NCBI RefSeq assembly: GCF_000144605.1
Contig: NC_014375.1
Span: forward strand, 124,001 to 188,000
DNA length: 64,000 nucleotides
Direction of reading: 5' to 3'
From: Brevundimonas subvibrioides ATCC 15264
GTDB lineage: Bacteria > Pseudomonadota > Alphaproteobacteria > Caulobacterales > Caulobacteraceae
Shown piece by piece: positions 1 to 9,062 of this stretch (the stretch's first letter is position 1; each line of letters opens with the position of its first letter). A model generated the notes under the pieces. The model was not told the DNA's origin. It did no database searches and saw nothing but the letters and a program-made list of their open reading frames with translations. The translations under genes and the position numbers were made by a program.

Positions 1-2
1 CC

Positions 3-554
3 CGCCTGTCCGCCGTCGCCCTGGCCCTGGCCGCCCTGGCACCCGGGGCGAAGGCCCAGACCCCCGACGCCGTACCCGCCGCCGCCTTCATGCACGCGGT
101 GCGGTCGGTATGCGCGCCTAACATCGCGGGACGTCTGCCGTTCGACCTGATGAACGCCGACCTGAATGCCGACAGGGTGGTGCTGGTCGATGCGTCGCAG
201 GACGCCCCCACCCGGTCGGCCTTCCACGATCTGGAATGGGCCGACCTCGAGTTCGGCTTCGTCGTCTCCGACACCGGCAGCATCGTCGTCGGGGTGAACG
301 AGACTGTGGCCTGGTGCCGGGTTGTGGCCCTGGGTGTGACCCCGGCCGATGTCGCGGCGATGAAGGCCGGGCTGGCGACGCTGGACGACTGGTCCGAGAC
401 GGGCCGGCTGGAGGCGGGCGTGACCCAGTATTTCGCGCGGCTGGACGGCGAGGCCGTCTTCGCCCGCGTGATCGACCCCGCGATGGCCCCCGGCTATGGC
501 CGCACCGCCGGGCTGATCGTCACCCTGATGAACCCGGCGGCGCAGGAAGACTGA
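3..554 (+). CDS. Secreted protein of unknown function, 5' end outside the window
   Basis: The reading frame is open from the left edge, so the start codon lies outside the window. The visible N-terminus is the hydrophobic end of a signal peptide, with a probable cleavage site after Ala-Lys-Ala near base 57. The mature part (about 160 residues) has two cysteines (in SVCAP and AWCRV) but no motif I recognise. An internal ATG at 90 would remove the signal peptide and is unlikely to be the true start. Product unknown; an exported or periplasmic location is inferred only from the leader. Confidence 0.7.
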   Translation, partial: RLSAVALALAALAPGAKAQTPDAVPAAAFMHAVRSVCAPNIAGRLPFDLMNADLNADRVVLVDASQDAPTRSAFHDLEWADLEFGFVVSDTGSIVVGVNETVAWCRVVALGVTPADVAAMKAGLATLDDWSETGRLEAGVTQYFARLDGEAVFARVIDPAMAPGYGRTAGLIVTLMNPAAQED

Positions 555-609
555 GGCTCCGGCGGGGGCGACGGCTGGCGCGGCGCATGGCGACCTGTTA
601 CGGCGCGAT

Positions 610-870
610 ATGCTCGAGCTTCGACCCAACTGCGAATGCTGCGACCGGGACCTGCCGTATGACAGCCCTGACGCGCGCATCTGCACCTTCGAATGCACCT
701 TCTGCGCCGACTGCGCGGAGGATGTCTGCCTGAACTGCGGGGGTGAGCTGGTGAAGCGACCGGTCCGGCCGGCGCGGCTGCTGGAAAAATACCCGCCGTC
801 GACGAAGCGGGTGCTGAAGGACGTCTGTCCCCAGGCTGAATCCCGTGGGCTCAGCCGGCGAACCGGCTGA
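610..870 (+). CDS. DUF1272 family small zinc-ribbon-like protein
   Basis: An 86-residue protein beginning MLELRPNCECCD and carrying nine cysteines in CxxC-type pairs (CECC, CTFECTFCADC, CLNCGGEL). This is the pattern of the DUF1272 family, whose members are about 60-90 residues long. The cysteine spacing suggests bound zinc; the role is unknown. Its 3' end overlaps the convergent rppH gene by 20 bases. No clear Shine-Dalgarno sequence precedes the ATG. The last 15 residues (after about residue 70) lie beyond the usual family core. Confidence 0.8.
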   Translation: MLELRPNCECCDRDLPYDSPDARICTFECTFCADCAEDVCLNCGGELVKRPVRPARLLEKYPPSTKRVLKDVCPQAESRGLSRRTG

Positions 871-1333
871 ACGCCGCCACCACCTGGACATAGGCCTCGC
901 GCTTGAACGGCACGATCAGGTCGCAGGCCTCGGACAGGTCGCCCCAGCGCCAGGAATCGAACTCGACCTCCGCATGGCGGTTCAGGTCGATCTCGTCCGC
1001 GGGGCCGGTGAAGCGGAAGGCGAACCAGACCTGTTTCTGGCCGTCCCACGGCTTCCGCCCCTTGAGTTTGTGCGCCAGCCTCAGGGCCTCGGGGAAGTCG
1101 TAGACGATCCAGCCGTCGGTCCGCCCCAGCAGTTCCACCGAGGTGACGCCGGTCTCCTCCTCCAGTTCGCGCCGGGCGGCGGCCTCGAGGTCCTCGCCCT
1201 TGTCCACGCCCCCTTGCGGGAACTGCCAGGCGTGGCCGGTCAGCTGGCCGGCGCGGTGGCCGTACCAGACCTGGCCCTCGGCATTGAACAGGACGACGCC
1301 GACGTTGGGGCGGTGTTTGGGGAAGTCAGACAT
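851..1333 (-). CDS. rppH: RNA pyrophosphohydrolase (Nudix)
   Basis: A 160-residue Nudix hydrolase that removes pyrophosphate from the 5' end of triphosphorylated RNA and so starts mRNA decay. The Nudix box occupies about residues 41-63 (GGVDKGED ... RELEEETG), and the N-terminus (HRPNVGVVLFN) and WQFPQGG segment are typical of RppH. The ATG at 1333 is chosen because the open frame upstream only translates the heptamer repeat array at 1337-1366 and would add a meaningless leader. It ends a minus-strand run behind a polysaccharide-deacetylase-like gene, an order common in Caulobacterales. Confidence 0.93.
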   Translation of the reverse strand: MSDFPKHRPNVGVVLFNAEGQVWYGHRAGQLTGHAWQFPQGGVDKGEDLEAAARRELEEETGVTSVELLGRTDGWIVYDFPEALRLAHKLKGRKPWDGQKQVWFAFRFTGPADEIDLNRHAEVEFDSWRWGDLSEACDLIVPFKREAYVQVVAAFSRFAG

Positions 1334-1336
1334 GGA

Positions 1337-1459
<123 letters not shown>

Positions 1460-1462
1460 GCG

Positions 1463-2662
1463 TCAGCGCCCCGGCCGCTGCGTCATCGCCGACGCCGGGG
1501 CCAGCTGCAGGCCGCGGGCGTCGAGGCCGGCGGTCCAGCGGGCGGCCGCCTCGACCGTGACGGGATAGGCGAAGCCGGTGCCGAGCGCCGCGCCGCGGCT
1601 CTTGGCGGTGGCCTCCAGCATGTTCAGGGCCCCGATGATGGCGGCGGGGGTCTGGGTCTCGTCGATGATGCTGTCGGCAGAGGCTCTGGCCCAGGCCCCC
1701 GGGCGGCGGCGGGCCGAGCCATCGTCGAGGAAGGCGATGCCGCGCTGGCGCAGGATGCCGAGGAAGGCGCTCATGCCCGTGTCCGAGGTCACGAACCGGT
1801 CGCCCAGATAGTTGGTGACCCCGAAATAGCCGGTGGCGCGACCCAGCAGCCAGGCCATCTTGGCCTGGACATCGTCGGGCGTGGCGTTGTTCAGCAGGGT
1901 GTAGGGGCCGGGATCGGTGTTGGGATAGCCGGTCGGCTCCATCGGGATCTCGATCATCACCTCATGGCCCTGGGCGCGGGCGAGGTTGATCCAGCCCTGC
2001 AGGCCCTCGGCATAGGGCACGAACGACAGGGTGACGTCGGCGGGCAGGCGCTCGATCGCGGCGCGGGTCGTCACGGCGTTGAGGCCGAGGCCGCCGACGA
2101 TCAGGGCGACGGTCGGCTTGCCGTTGGGGCGGAAGGGCCGGGCATAGGCCTGGGCCGGGACGCGGCCGTCCGACGCGATGACCGGCAGGAAGCCCTGCGG
2201 TCCCGGCTGGCTGAGGCCCGCGATGGGGGCGGCGACGAGGGGTTGGGCGGGCTGGGGCGGGGCCGCGATGGCCGAGCCTCCAGCGACGCTGGCGCCGTCG
2301 GGCAGGGTGATCAGGGCATCGCCTCCGGCCGCGCCGGTGGCGGGGTCGACGGGGGCGCCGGACAGACCCTGCCAGGCCCCGAAGCCGCCCATGCTGAACG
2401 CTTCCAGGCCCGAGGGCGCGGGCGGGGCGACGGGGGCCTCGCGCTTCAGGGCGACGCGGGCGGAAGGCGTACCGGCGCGCGGATCGCCCAGAACGGTCAG
2501 GAACAGGGCGACGGTGCCCAGCAGCAGCAGGCCCGCGGCCCCGACGGCGACGGGCGGCTTCTTCAGCAGCGCCCCGACCGGCTTGAAGTCGAGTTTCAGC
2601 CCCCGGCCCGTGGGCGGGGCACCGGCGGCGGCGGCGAGGGCGGACTGACGCTTGGCGAACAT
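1463..2662 (-). CDS. Divergent polysaccharide deacetylase family protein (YibQ/DUF610 type)
   Basis: A 399-residue protein with a cytoplasmic N-terminus, one membrane anchor at about residues 38-58, a Pro/Ala/Gly-rich linker to about residue 180, then a C-terminal divergent polysaccharide deacetylase domain (starting KPTVALIVGGLGLN, with IEIPMEPTGYPN and FLDDGSA segments). Family members are envelope proteins; whether they deacetylate a sugar is not established. The gene sits between ctpA and rppH on the same strand. In many Proteobacteria this family is found next to envC and ctpA, which suggests a role in peptidoglycan remodelling or division. Confidence 0.85.
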   Translation of the reverse strand: MFAKRQSALAAAAGAPPTGRGLKLDFKPVGALLKKPPVAVGAAGLLLLGTVALFLTVLGDPRAGTPSARVALKREAPVAPPAPSGLEAFSMGGFGAWQGLSGAPVDPATGAAGGDALITLPDGASVAGGSAIAAPPQPAQPLVAAPIAGLSQPGPQGFLPVIASDGRVPAQAYARPFRPNGKPTVALIVGGLGLNAVTTRAAIERLPADVTLSFVPYAEGLQGWINLARAQGHEVMIEIPMEPTGYPNTDPGPYTLLNNATPDDVQAKMAWLLGRATGYFGVTNYLGDRFVTSDTGMSAFLGILRQRGIAFLDDGSARRRPGAWARASADSIIDETQTPAAIIGALNMLEATAKSRGAALGTGFAYPVTVEAAARWTAGLDARGLQLAPASAMTQRPGR

Positions 2663-2790
2663 GATGGGCGGACGCTCGATGCAGGGACCGGACGGATTTC
2701 CAGACCTCGACCTTCGCCTGCGACTATGAACGGACGGCGGTTAAGAAAGCCTAACGGGGCGTTAGGCATGTTTCTGGCCGCTGACGCGGC

Positions 2791-2829
2791 GCGCTATGGT
2801 CGGCTCGCGGAGCCTCCCGACTTGAGCGC
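2791..2829 (-). repeat. GCTCAAG/GGCTCGCGGAGCC hairpin element, diverged copy
   Basis: On the minus strand this reads GCGCTCAAGTCGGGAGGCTCC, then GCGAGCCGACCATAGCGC. It matches the elements at 8813-8857, 39698-39819 and 61085-61188, with a GGCTCC/GGAGCC-type hairpin in the middle. It lies in the 188-base gap between the 3' end of ctpA and the start of the deacetylase-like gene. This copy has lost the terminal GGTAGCGCCC. Confidence 0.65.
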
Positions 2830-2850
2830 GTCTTTGCCAGTCAGTCCTGT

Positions 2851-4221
2851 CTATTCCCCCTCGGGCTCTTCCGTCGTGTCGACGGCGGCGGTCTGGACCG
2901 TGCCGTCGCTGATGACGATGCCCTCGGGTGCGGCGGCCAGGCGGGTCAGGTCGCCACCGGCGCGCAGCACGTCGAGCGCCCGCTGCAACTGGTAGTCGGC
3001 GTCCTTGTCGTAGTCCTCGCCCGGGGCCTCGCGCGGGGTGTGCGCTCCCTTGCGTTCGGCCCCGATGGAGGCGTCCAGCGCTGTGGCATAGGCGGCTTCG
3101 GAATAGATGAAGCTGGAGCGCGAGACGATACGGGCCTCGGCCTCGTTGCGGGCCACCTCGAGGTCCGGCTCGATGCCGATCTTCTGGATCGAGGCCCCCG
3201 ACGGCGTGTAGTAGCGCGCCGTCGTGATCGACAGGGCTCCGTCCTGGCCGTTGCGCAGGGGGATCACGGTCTGGACCGAGCCCTTGCCGAAGCTGGTCAG
3301 GCCGACCAGCGTCGCCCGCTCCTGGTCCTTCAGGGCGCCCGCCACGATCTCGGACGCCGAGGCCGAACCGTAGTTGATCAGAACCACCAGCGGCAGGCCG
3401 CCGGTCAGGTCGCCGGACCGGGCGGCATAGCGTTCGATCTGGTCGGGCTTGCGCCCCCGCTGGCTGACGATCTCGCCGCGTTCCAGGAAGGCGTCGGACA
3501 CGTCGATGGCGGCGGTCAGCAGCCCGCCCCCGTTGTTCCGCAGATCCAGGACGAAGCCCTTCACGTCGGGCTTCTCGGTCTTGATCTTCTCGATCGCGGC
3601 GGCCAGTTCACGGCCGGTGTTCTCGTTGAAGGTCGAGATACGCAGATAGCCGAAATCGCCCTCCAGCCGCCCGGTGACGCTCTCGACCTTGATGACCTCG
3701 CGGACGAGGGTGGTTTCCAGCGGCTCCTCGCCGTCGCGCAGGAAGGTGACCTTGACCGAGGTGCCCATGGCGCCGCGCAGCTTGTCCGACACCTGGGAGA
3801 CCGTCAGGCCCGAGGCGTTCTGGCCGTCGATGGCCGAGATGATGTCGCCCGCCTTGACGCCCGCGCGGGCGGCGGGGCTGTCGTCCATCGGCGAAATGAC
3901 CTTCACCAAGCCCCCCTCGGCCGAGATGGTCAGGCCGACGCCCGAATACTCGCCGGTGGTGCGCTCCTGCAGGTCGCCAAATCCGTCCGGCGACAGATAG
4001 TTGGAGTGGGGATCCAGCGCGGTCATCATGCCCGCCAGCGCCGCCTCGATCAGCTTCTTGTTGTCGACCGGGACCACGTAATACTGCTCGACCACCGCCA
4101 GGGTGTCGCCGAACAGCTGCAGCATGCGGAAGGTCTCGTTTCGCGGCGTCTGGGACGCCACGGTCATCCCGCTGAGGCCCAGGGCGAGGACGGTGCCACC
4201 GGCGATGAGCAGTTTACGCAT
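2851..4221 (-). CDS. ctpA: Carboxy-terminal processing protease, S41 family
   Basis: A 456-residue periplasmic serine protease of the C-terminal processing family. From the ATG at 4221 it has a signal peptide or anchor (MRKLLIAGG...), a PDZ domain at about residues 90-165 and an S41 catalytic domain. The Ser-Lys dyad is visible as the middle serine of GSASASE (about residue 288) and the lysine of FGKGSVQ (about residue 313), 25 residues apart as in E. coli Prc. An earlier in-frame ATG at 4275 would add 18 charged residues before the signal and is rejected. It lies directly downstream of envC in the same run, consistent with control of cell-wall hydrolases. Confidence 0.95.
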   Translation of the reverse strand: MRKLLIAGGTVLALGLSGMTVASQTPRNETFRMLQLFGDTLAVVEQYYVVPVDNKKLIEAALAGMMTALDPHSNYLSPDGFGDLQERTTGEYSGVGLTISAEGGLVKVISPMDDSPAARAGVKAGDIISAIDGQNASGLTVSQVSDKLRGAMGTSVKVTFLRDGEEPLETTLVREVIKVESVTGRLEGDFGYLRISTFNENTGRELAAAIEKIKTEKPDVKGFVLDLRNNGGGLLTAAIDVSDAFLERGEIVSQRGRKPDQIERYAARSGDLTGGLPLVVLINYGSASASEIVAGALKDQERATLVGLTSFGKGSVQTVIPLRNGQDGALSITTARYYTPSGASIQKIGIEPDLEVARNEAEARIVSRSSFIYSEAAYATALDASIGAERKGAHTPREAPGEDYDKDADYQLQRALDVLRAGGDLTRLAAAPEGIVISDGTVQTAAVDTTEEPEGE

Positions 4222-4357
4222 TCGGTCTCTTTCAGCCCGCCGATCCGGCGGAAACGTCGTGGAACGGCATGTCACGATGAAATCGTGGCGACGCCGCGTC
4301 GGTGGATAAAATCAGTGCGCGGCGGGGTTGGGAAGCGGTTTCGCCTGTTTCCGCTCT

Positions 4358-5425
4358 TTAGAGATAGGGAGCCGGATCGATGGGGCGATCCTCGCGGCGC
4401 AGTTCCAGATAGACCTCTCCGCCCGCCGTTCCGGTCCCGACCGGCTGGCCGTCGGCGATCCGGTCCCCGGCGGTGACCGAAACCCCGTCCAGACCCGCGA
4501 TCACGGCCCGCCAGCCGGGCCCGAGATCGAGGATGACCACCTGGCCCCAGCCGCTCAGTGGACCGGCATAGTCGACCCGGGCGGCGGCGGGCGATGTGAC
4601 CGGCCCGGCCGACGAGGGCCAGCGCCAGCCGCTGGATCCGCGTCCGAACCGGACCGTCGGCGATCCCGCGACCGGCGGCGTCAGGCGGGCGCGACCGGCG
4701 GGCAGGCGCATGGCGGGGGTGGCGTCCTCGGACCGGGCCACGTCGGCGGGGCGGCCCCCCAGATTGCGGATGCGGGTTTCCAGCGCCGCCGAGGCGCGCT
4801 CGGCCCGGTCGGCGTCGGCCTTCAGCACGGCCAGAAGGGCGGCGCGGCGGGCGACCAGATCCTCGATCTCGGCCCGGCGATCCCCTTGCGCGCTCTCGCT
4901 GGTCAGCAGGCGCTCGCTGGCCAGGACGGCGAGGCGGCGGATGCGGCGCACCTCGGCCTGACGCGCATCGAAGCCGGCGGCGCGGCGCTGAAGCGCGGGG
5001 GCCATGGCCTTCATCAGGATGGCGGCGCGCACGCTGTCGACCGCCTCGTCCGCCGGGATCAGCAGGGGCGGCGGCGGACGGCGGCTCATCATCTGCAGGG
5101 CCGAGAACAGCCGGCCCTGCGCATCCCGCGTGCGGGCCAGTTCGGTGACGATGGCGGCCTCGCGTCGGGACAGGTCGCGCAGACGCTGGCGCTGGGACGA
5201 CATCTGGATGTCGTCGGCCGTCTGGTCGCGCCGCAGGGAGGCCAGCTGACGGTCGAGCGCGGCGAGGGAGACGGTGGCCTCGGCCGCGTCGGCGCGCAGG
5301 CGGCGAGCGCGAATGACCTCGTCGCGGTAGCGGGCCTGAAGCTGCTCCAGATCCTCCTGCACCGATGCCGCCGCCGGCAGGGCCGACAGGGCGATCAGCA
5401 GGGACAGGAGGACAGGCCTATTCAT
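4358..5425 (-). CDS. envC: EnvC-like murein hydrolase activator with degenerate LytM domain
   Basis: A 355-residue exported protein with a signal peptide (to about residue 20), long coiled coils (about 22-115 and 150-215) and a C-terminal LytM/M23 fold (about 255-355). The zinc ligands of active M23 peptidases are missing: the usual HxH position reads YLELR, as in E. coli EnvC. It is therefore probably an amidase activator at the division site rather than an enzyme. Its ATG overlaps the rlmH stop codon (TGATG), so the two are translationally coupled, and ctpA follows about 130 bases downstream. Confidence 0.85.
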   Translation of the reverse strand: MNRPVLLSLLIALSALPAAASVQEDLEQLQARYRDEVIRARRLRADAAEATVSLAALDRQLASLRRDQTADDIQMSSQRQRLRDLSRREAAIVTELARTRDAQGRLFSALQMMSRRPPPPLLIPADEAVDSVRAAILMKAMAPALQRRAAGFDARQAEVRRIRRLAVLASERLLTSESAQGDRRAEIEDLVARRAALLAVLKADADRAERASAALETRIRNLGGRPADVARSEDATPAMRLPAGRARLTPPVAGSPTVRFGRGSSGWRWPSSAGPVTSPAAARVDYAGPLSGWGQVVILDLGPGWRAVIAGLDGVSVTAGDRIADGQPVGTGTAGGEVYLELRREDRPIDPAPYL

Positions 5426-5889
5426 CAGTCGCGATGATAGGGTGATCCGGCCAGGATCGTCACGGCCCGGTACAGCTGTTCGGCCAGCATCGCGCGGGCC
5501 AGGGCGTGCGGCCAGGTCTGGGGCCCGAAGGCCAGGGTCGATCCGGCGGCGGCCAGGACCGAGGCGTCCAGCCCGTCCGCCCCGCCGATGGCGAAGACCA
5601 GTCGCCGCTCGCCCCGGTCGCGCAGGGTGGCGATGTGGTCGGCGAAGGCGCGGCTGGGATAGGTCCTGCCCCGTTCGTCGCAGGCGATCAGGTGCGCCCC
5701 TTCCGCTGCGGCCAGGATCAGTTCGGCCTCCGGCGCCTTGCCGGGCTTGCGCGGGTCGAGGTCGACCAGATCAAGCGGGCCGAGCCCGAGCGCCCGCCCG
5801 GCGGCGGTGGCGCGGGCGGCATAGTCGGTCGCGAGCGTGGCTTCGGGACCGCGACCGGGTTTGCCGATGGCGACGATGGCGAGTTTCAT
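5425..5889 (-). CDS. rlmH: 23S rRNA (pseudouridine1915-N3)-methyltransferase
   Basis: A 154-residue SPOUT methyltransferase that methylates pseudouridine 1915 in helix 69 of 23S rRNA on assembled 70S ribosomes. Length and C-terminal signature are typical: FAIGGADG forms part of the knotted SAM site, followed by HALARAMLAEQLYRA and the terminal GSPYHRD. It lies downstream of rsfS, another late ribosome factor, separated by a palindromic repeat, and is coupled to envC. Confidence 0.95.
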   Translation of the reverse strand: MKLAIVAIGKPGRGPEATLATDYAARATAAGRALGLGPLDLVDLDPRKPGKAPEAELILAAAEGAHLIACDERGRTYPSRAFADHIATLRDRGERRLVFAIGGADGLDASVLAAAGSTLAFGPQTWPHALARAMLAEQLYRAVTILAGSPYHRD

Positions 5890-5895
5890 CGGCGT

Positions 5896-6056
5896 CCCTT
5901 CTCCCCTTGCGGGAGAAGGTGGCAGCCGAAGGCTGACGGATGAGGGGTCAAGTTGGCGTTCGAGATGAGGGTCAGGCTCCGCAACTTCGGGCGTCGTGGT
6001 GACCCCTCATCCGACCTCGCTTCGCTCGGCCACCTTCTCCCGCAGGGGGAGAAGGG
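5896..6056. repeat. Long imperfect palindrome of the CTTCTCCC/GGGAGAAG family
   Basis: The left arm starts CCCTTCTCCCCTTGCGGGAGAA and runs on through GATGAGGGGTCA. The right arm mirrors it: TGACCCCTCATCCG, then ACCTCGCTTCGCTCGGCC, then CTTCTCCCGCAGGGGGAGAA. Each arm is about 50 bases and contains its own small hairpin. The element fills the gap between rsfS and rlmH. Related copies lie at 8907-9060 and 27874-28014. Such palindromes are known to be widespread in alphaproteobacterial genomes. Confidence 0.85.
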
Positions 6057-6059
6057 TTT

Positions 6060-6677
6060 TTACGCCTGCGCCGTCCGGTGCGCGCTGTCGACAGCCCAGA
6101 TCTTCTCGATGTTGTAGAACATCCGGACTTCGGGGCGGAACAGGTGGACGATGACGTCGCCGGCGTCGATCAGAACCCAGTCGCAGTGCGGCAGGCCCTC
6201 GACCTTGGCGCGGCCCAGACCCTGTTCCTTCAGTGTGCGCAGCAGGTGGTCGGCCAGGGCGCCGACGTGACGGTGCGAGCGGCCGGAGGCCACGATCATG
6301 GTGTCGGCCATCGGGGATTTCCCCTTCAGGTCGATCAGGACGATGTCCTGGGCCTTGTCCTCGTCCAGCTTGGACAGGAGGGCGATCTCCAGCGGGTTCG
6401 ATCCGGTGGGCACCTCGCCCTGCCGGTCGAAGTTCGAGGCGTCGTCGGCGTCGTCGGAATCCGCGTTGAACAACGGGAAGTCGGCGGCGGAATCGTCGGA
6501 AAGGTCTTCGTCCGAACCGTCGTCGCCGTCCTCGGCGTGGATGGGTTCGATCGGGTCCATCTCGTGGGCCGTGTTGGAAACGGCGTCGTCCTGAACGGGA
6601 TGGTCTTGCGCGTCGTGCGCGGGCGAGGGGGTCAGCGGAAGGCTCCGGGCGGGTTCACTAAAGAGGCTCTCTAGCAT
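6060..6677 (-). CDS. rsfS: Ribosomal silencing factor RsfS with acidic N-terminal extension
   Basis: The C-terminal part (about residues 93-205) is a complete RsfS domain, which binds ribosomal protein L14 and keeps the subunits apart under nutrient limitation (DIVLIDLKGKSPMADTMIVASG ... HCDWVLIDAGDVIVHLF). Ahead of it are about 90 residues rich in Asp, Glu and Ser (DGDDGSDEDLSDDSAADFP), whereas many RsfS proteins are only 105-130 residues. The first ATG at 6677 is used because no later ATG has a better ribosome binding site; Met40 is an alternative. It follows nadD by 15 bases, a conserved pairing. Confidence 0.88.
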   Translation of the reverse strand: MLESLFSEPARSLPLTPSPAHDAQDHPVQDDAVSNTAHEMDPIEPIHAEDGDDGSDEDLSDDSAADFPLFNADSDDADDASNFDRQGEVPTGSNPLEIALLSKLDEDKAQDIVLIDLKGKSPMADTMIVASGRSHRHVGALADHLLRTLKEQGLGRAKVEGLPHCDWVLIDAGDVIVHLFRPEVRMFYNIEKIWAVDSAHRTAQA

Positions 6678-6692
6678 GAAAGCCCGGAAAGG

Positions 6693-7346
6693 TCACCTTT
6701 GGGCTTTGGCCCGCAGCGCTGTGGACGAACTCGGGTTCAGGGGGGCGGTCAGATAGGTCCAGGCCGGGGCGCCCATCAGGGGCAGCATCCGCGCCTCTTC
6801 CGACGCGACGCGGTGGCCGGCGAAGCGGCGGGCAGCCGGGGCCGAGCGGCTCTCCAGCAGGGATCCGGGCCGGGCCACGACGGCCACGGGCATCATGCGC
6901 ATGATGTCGGTCCAGCCGCGCCAGCGATGAAAGCTCTCCAGATTGTCGGACCCCATCAGCCAGACGAAGCGCACCCCCGGATGCCGCGCCTTCAGCGCTC
7001 TCAGGGTATCGACCGTCCAGCGGGTGCCCGCGCGGGTCTCGAAGTCCGAGACGATCATGCGCGGGCCCGGAGCGATGGCCCGCGCGGAGGCCAGGCGGTC
7101 GGCCAGGGGCGCGGTCTGGCGGGCATCCTTCAGCGGATTCTGGGGCGAGACCAGCCAGACGACGCGATCGAGATCCAGCCGCCGCATCGCGGTCTCCGCC
7201 ACATGGGCGTGGCCGTCGTGCGCCGGATTGAACGACCCGCCGAACAGCCCGACCCGCATGCCGGGGCGGAGGTCCAGCCCGTCCCTCAGGGCTCCGGGTC
7301 TGGGACCGCTGGCCTTGGGCGCGGGACCGGCATGAAAGAAGGACAA
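6693..7346 (-). CDS. nadD: Nicotinate-nucleotide adenylyltransferase
   Basis: Transfers AMP from ATP to nicotinate mononucleotide to make deamido-NAD. The nucleotidyltransferase signature GGSFNPAHDGH is near residue 35, VWLMGSDN is the substrate-binding segment, and NPSSSTALR is a degenerate ISSTxIR motif. The start is uncertain. The frame opens at a TTG (7346, 217 residues) and the first ATG is at 7259 (188 residues, MRVGLFGG). Alphaproteobacterial NadD proteins often have short extensions before this motif, so the longer form is kept. The proB and proA genes that often lie between obgE and nadD are absent here. Confidence 0.9.
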   Translation of the reverse strand: MSFFHAGPAPKASGPRPGALRDGLDLRPGMRVGLFGGSFNPAHDGHAHVAETAMRRLDLDRVVWLVSPQNPLKDARQTAPLADRLASARAIAPGPRMIVSDFETRAGTRWTVDTLRALKARHPGVRFVWLMGSDNLESFHRWRGWTDIMRMMPVAVVARPGSLLESRSAPAARRFAGHRVASEEARMLPLMGAPAWTYLTAPLNPSSSTALRAKAQR

Positions 7347-7381
7347 GCGGCGGGTCTCGGGTCAGGGCCGGAGGGCGGTTA

Positions 7382-7397
7382 TGCTCACGAATGAGCA
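7382..7397. repeat. Short inverted repeat upstream of nadD
   Basis: TGCTCA and TGAGCA face each other across four bases (CGAA), 36 bases upstream of the longer nadD start. This is in the promoter region of the nadD-rsfS-rlmH-envC-ctpA run. It could be an operator or chance; no known regulator motif is recognised. Confidence 0.35.
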
Positions 7398-7440
7398 AAC
7401 AGGTCCGCAGCTAACACGGCCCCGGCGCGCTTGTCGCCCG

Positions 7441-7623
7441 TCAGCCGCCGGTTTTCTTGAAGGTGTCGCCCACCACCGTGGGATCGGGGCCGTCAGGGCC
7501 CGCGTTCTCGCGGCCCTGTTTGCCGGTGCGTTCGACGGCCTGATCCGACGTCGAGGCATCGGGCTTGCCGCCGGGAATGGCCCCGTTCTTCTCGCGGCCG
7601 CGGGTCTGGTCTCTATCGGTCAT
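7441..7623 (-). CDS. Small hydrophilic protein, 60 residues, unknown function
   Basis: The protein begins MTDRDQTRGREK and is strongly charged, without hydrophobic segments (GKQGRENAGPDGPDPTVVGD). A good ribosome binding site, AAGGAG, lies 6-7 bases before the ATG at 7623 and decides this start; the same frame is open further upstream but without a comparable site. The gene lies between obgE and nadD. Low-complexity, disordered small proteins of this sort are often stress proteins, but no family is recognised. A weak GGAAC-N17-CGCT match to the EcfG promoter lies on its strand at 7641-7667. Confidence 0.6.
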   Translation of the reverse strand: MTDRDQTRGREKNGAIPGGKPDASTSDQAVERTGKQGRENAGPDGPDPTVVGDTFKKTGG

Positions 7624-7744
7624 GCTGGCTCCTTGCGGGGGAAGGAGCGGACGAAGGACCGATGCGGTTCCCGGTTTCAGCGAGTCCGGGTCACGCTTTC
7701 GGCGGACCCGCGCCGGGACCCATCTCAAGCGATCAAGCTCTGGA

Positions 7745-9060
<1,316 letters not shown>

Positions 9061-9062
9061 TC

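Noticed and set aside
2740..2760. TTAA-N7-TAAC as a CtrA box ahead of the deacetylase-like gene
   Set aside because: The second half lacks TTAA, and the site is too isolated to call without conservation data.
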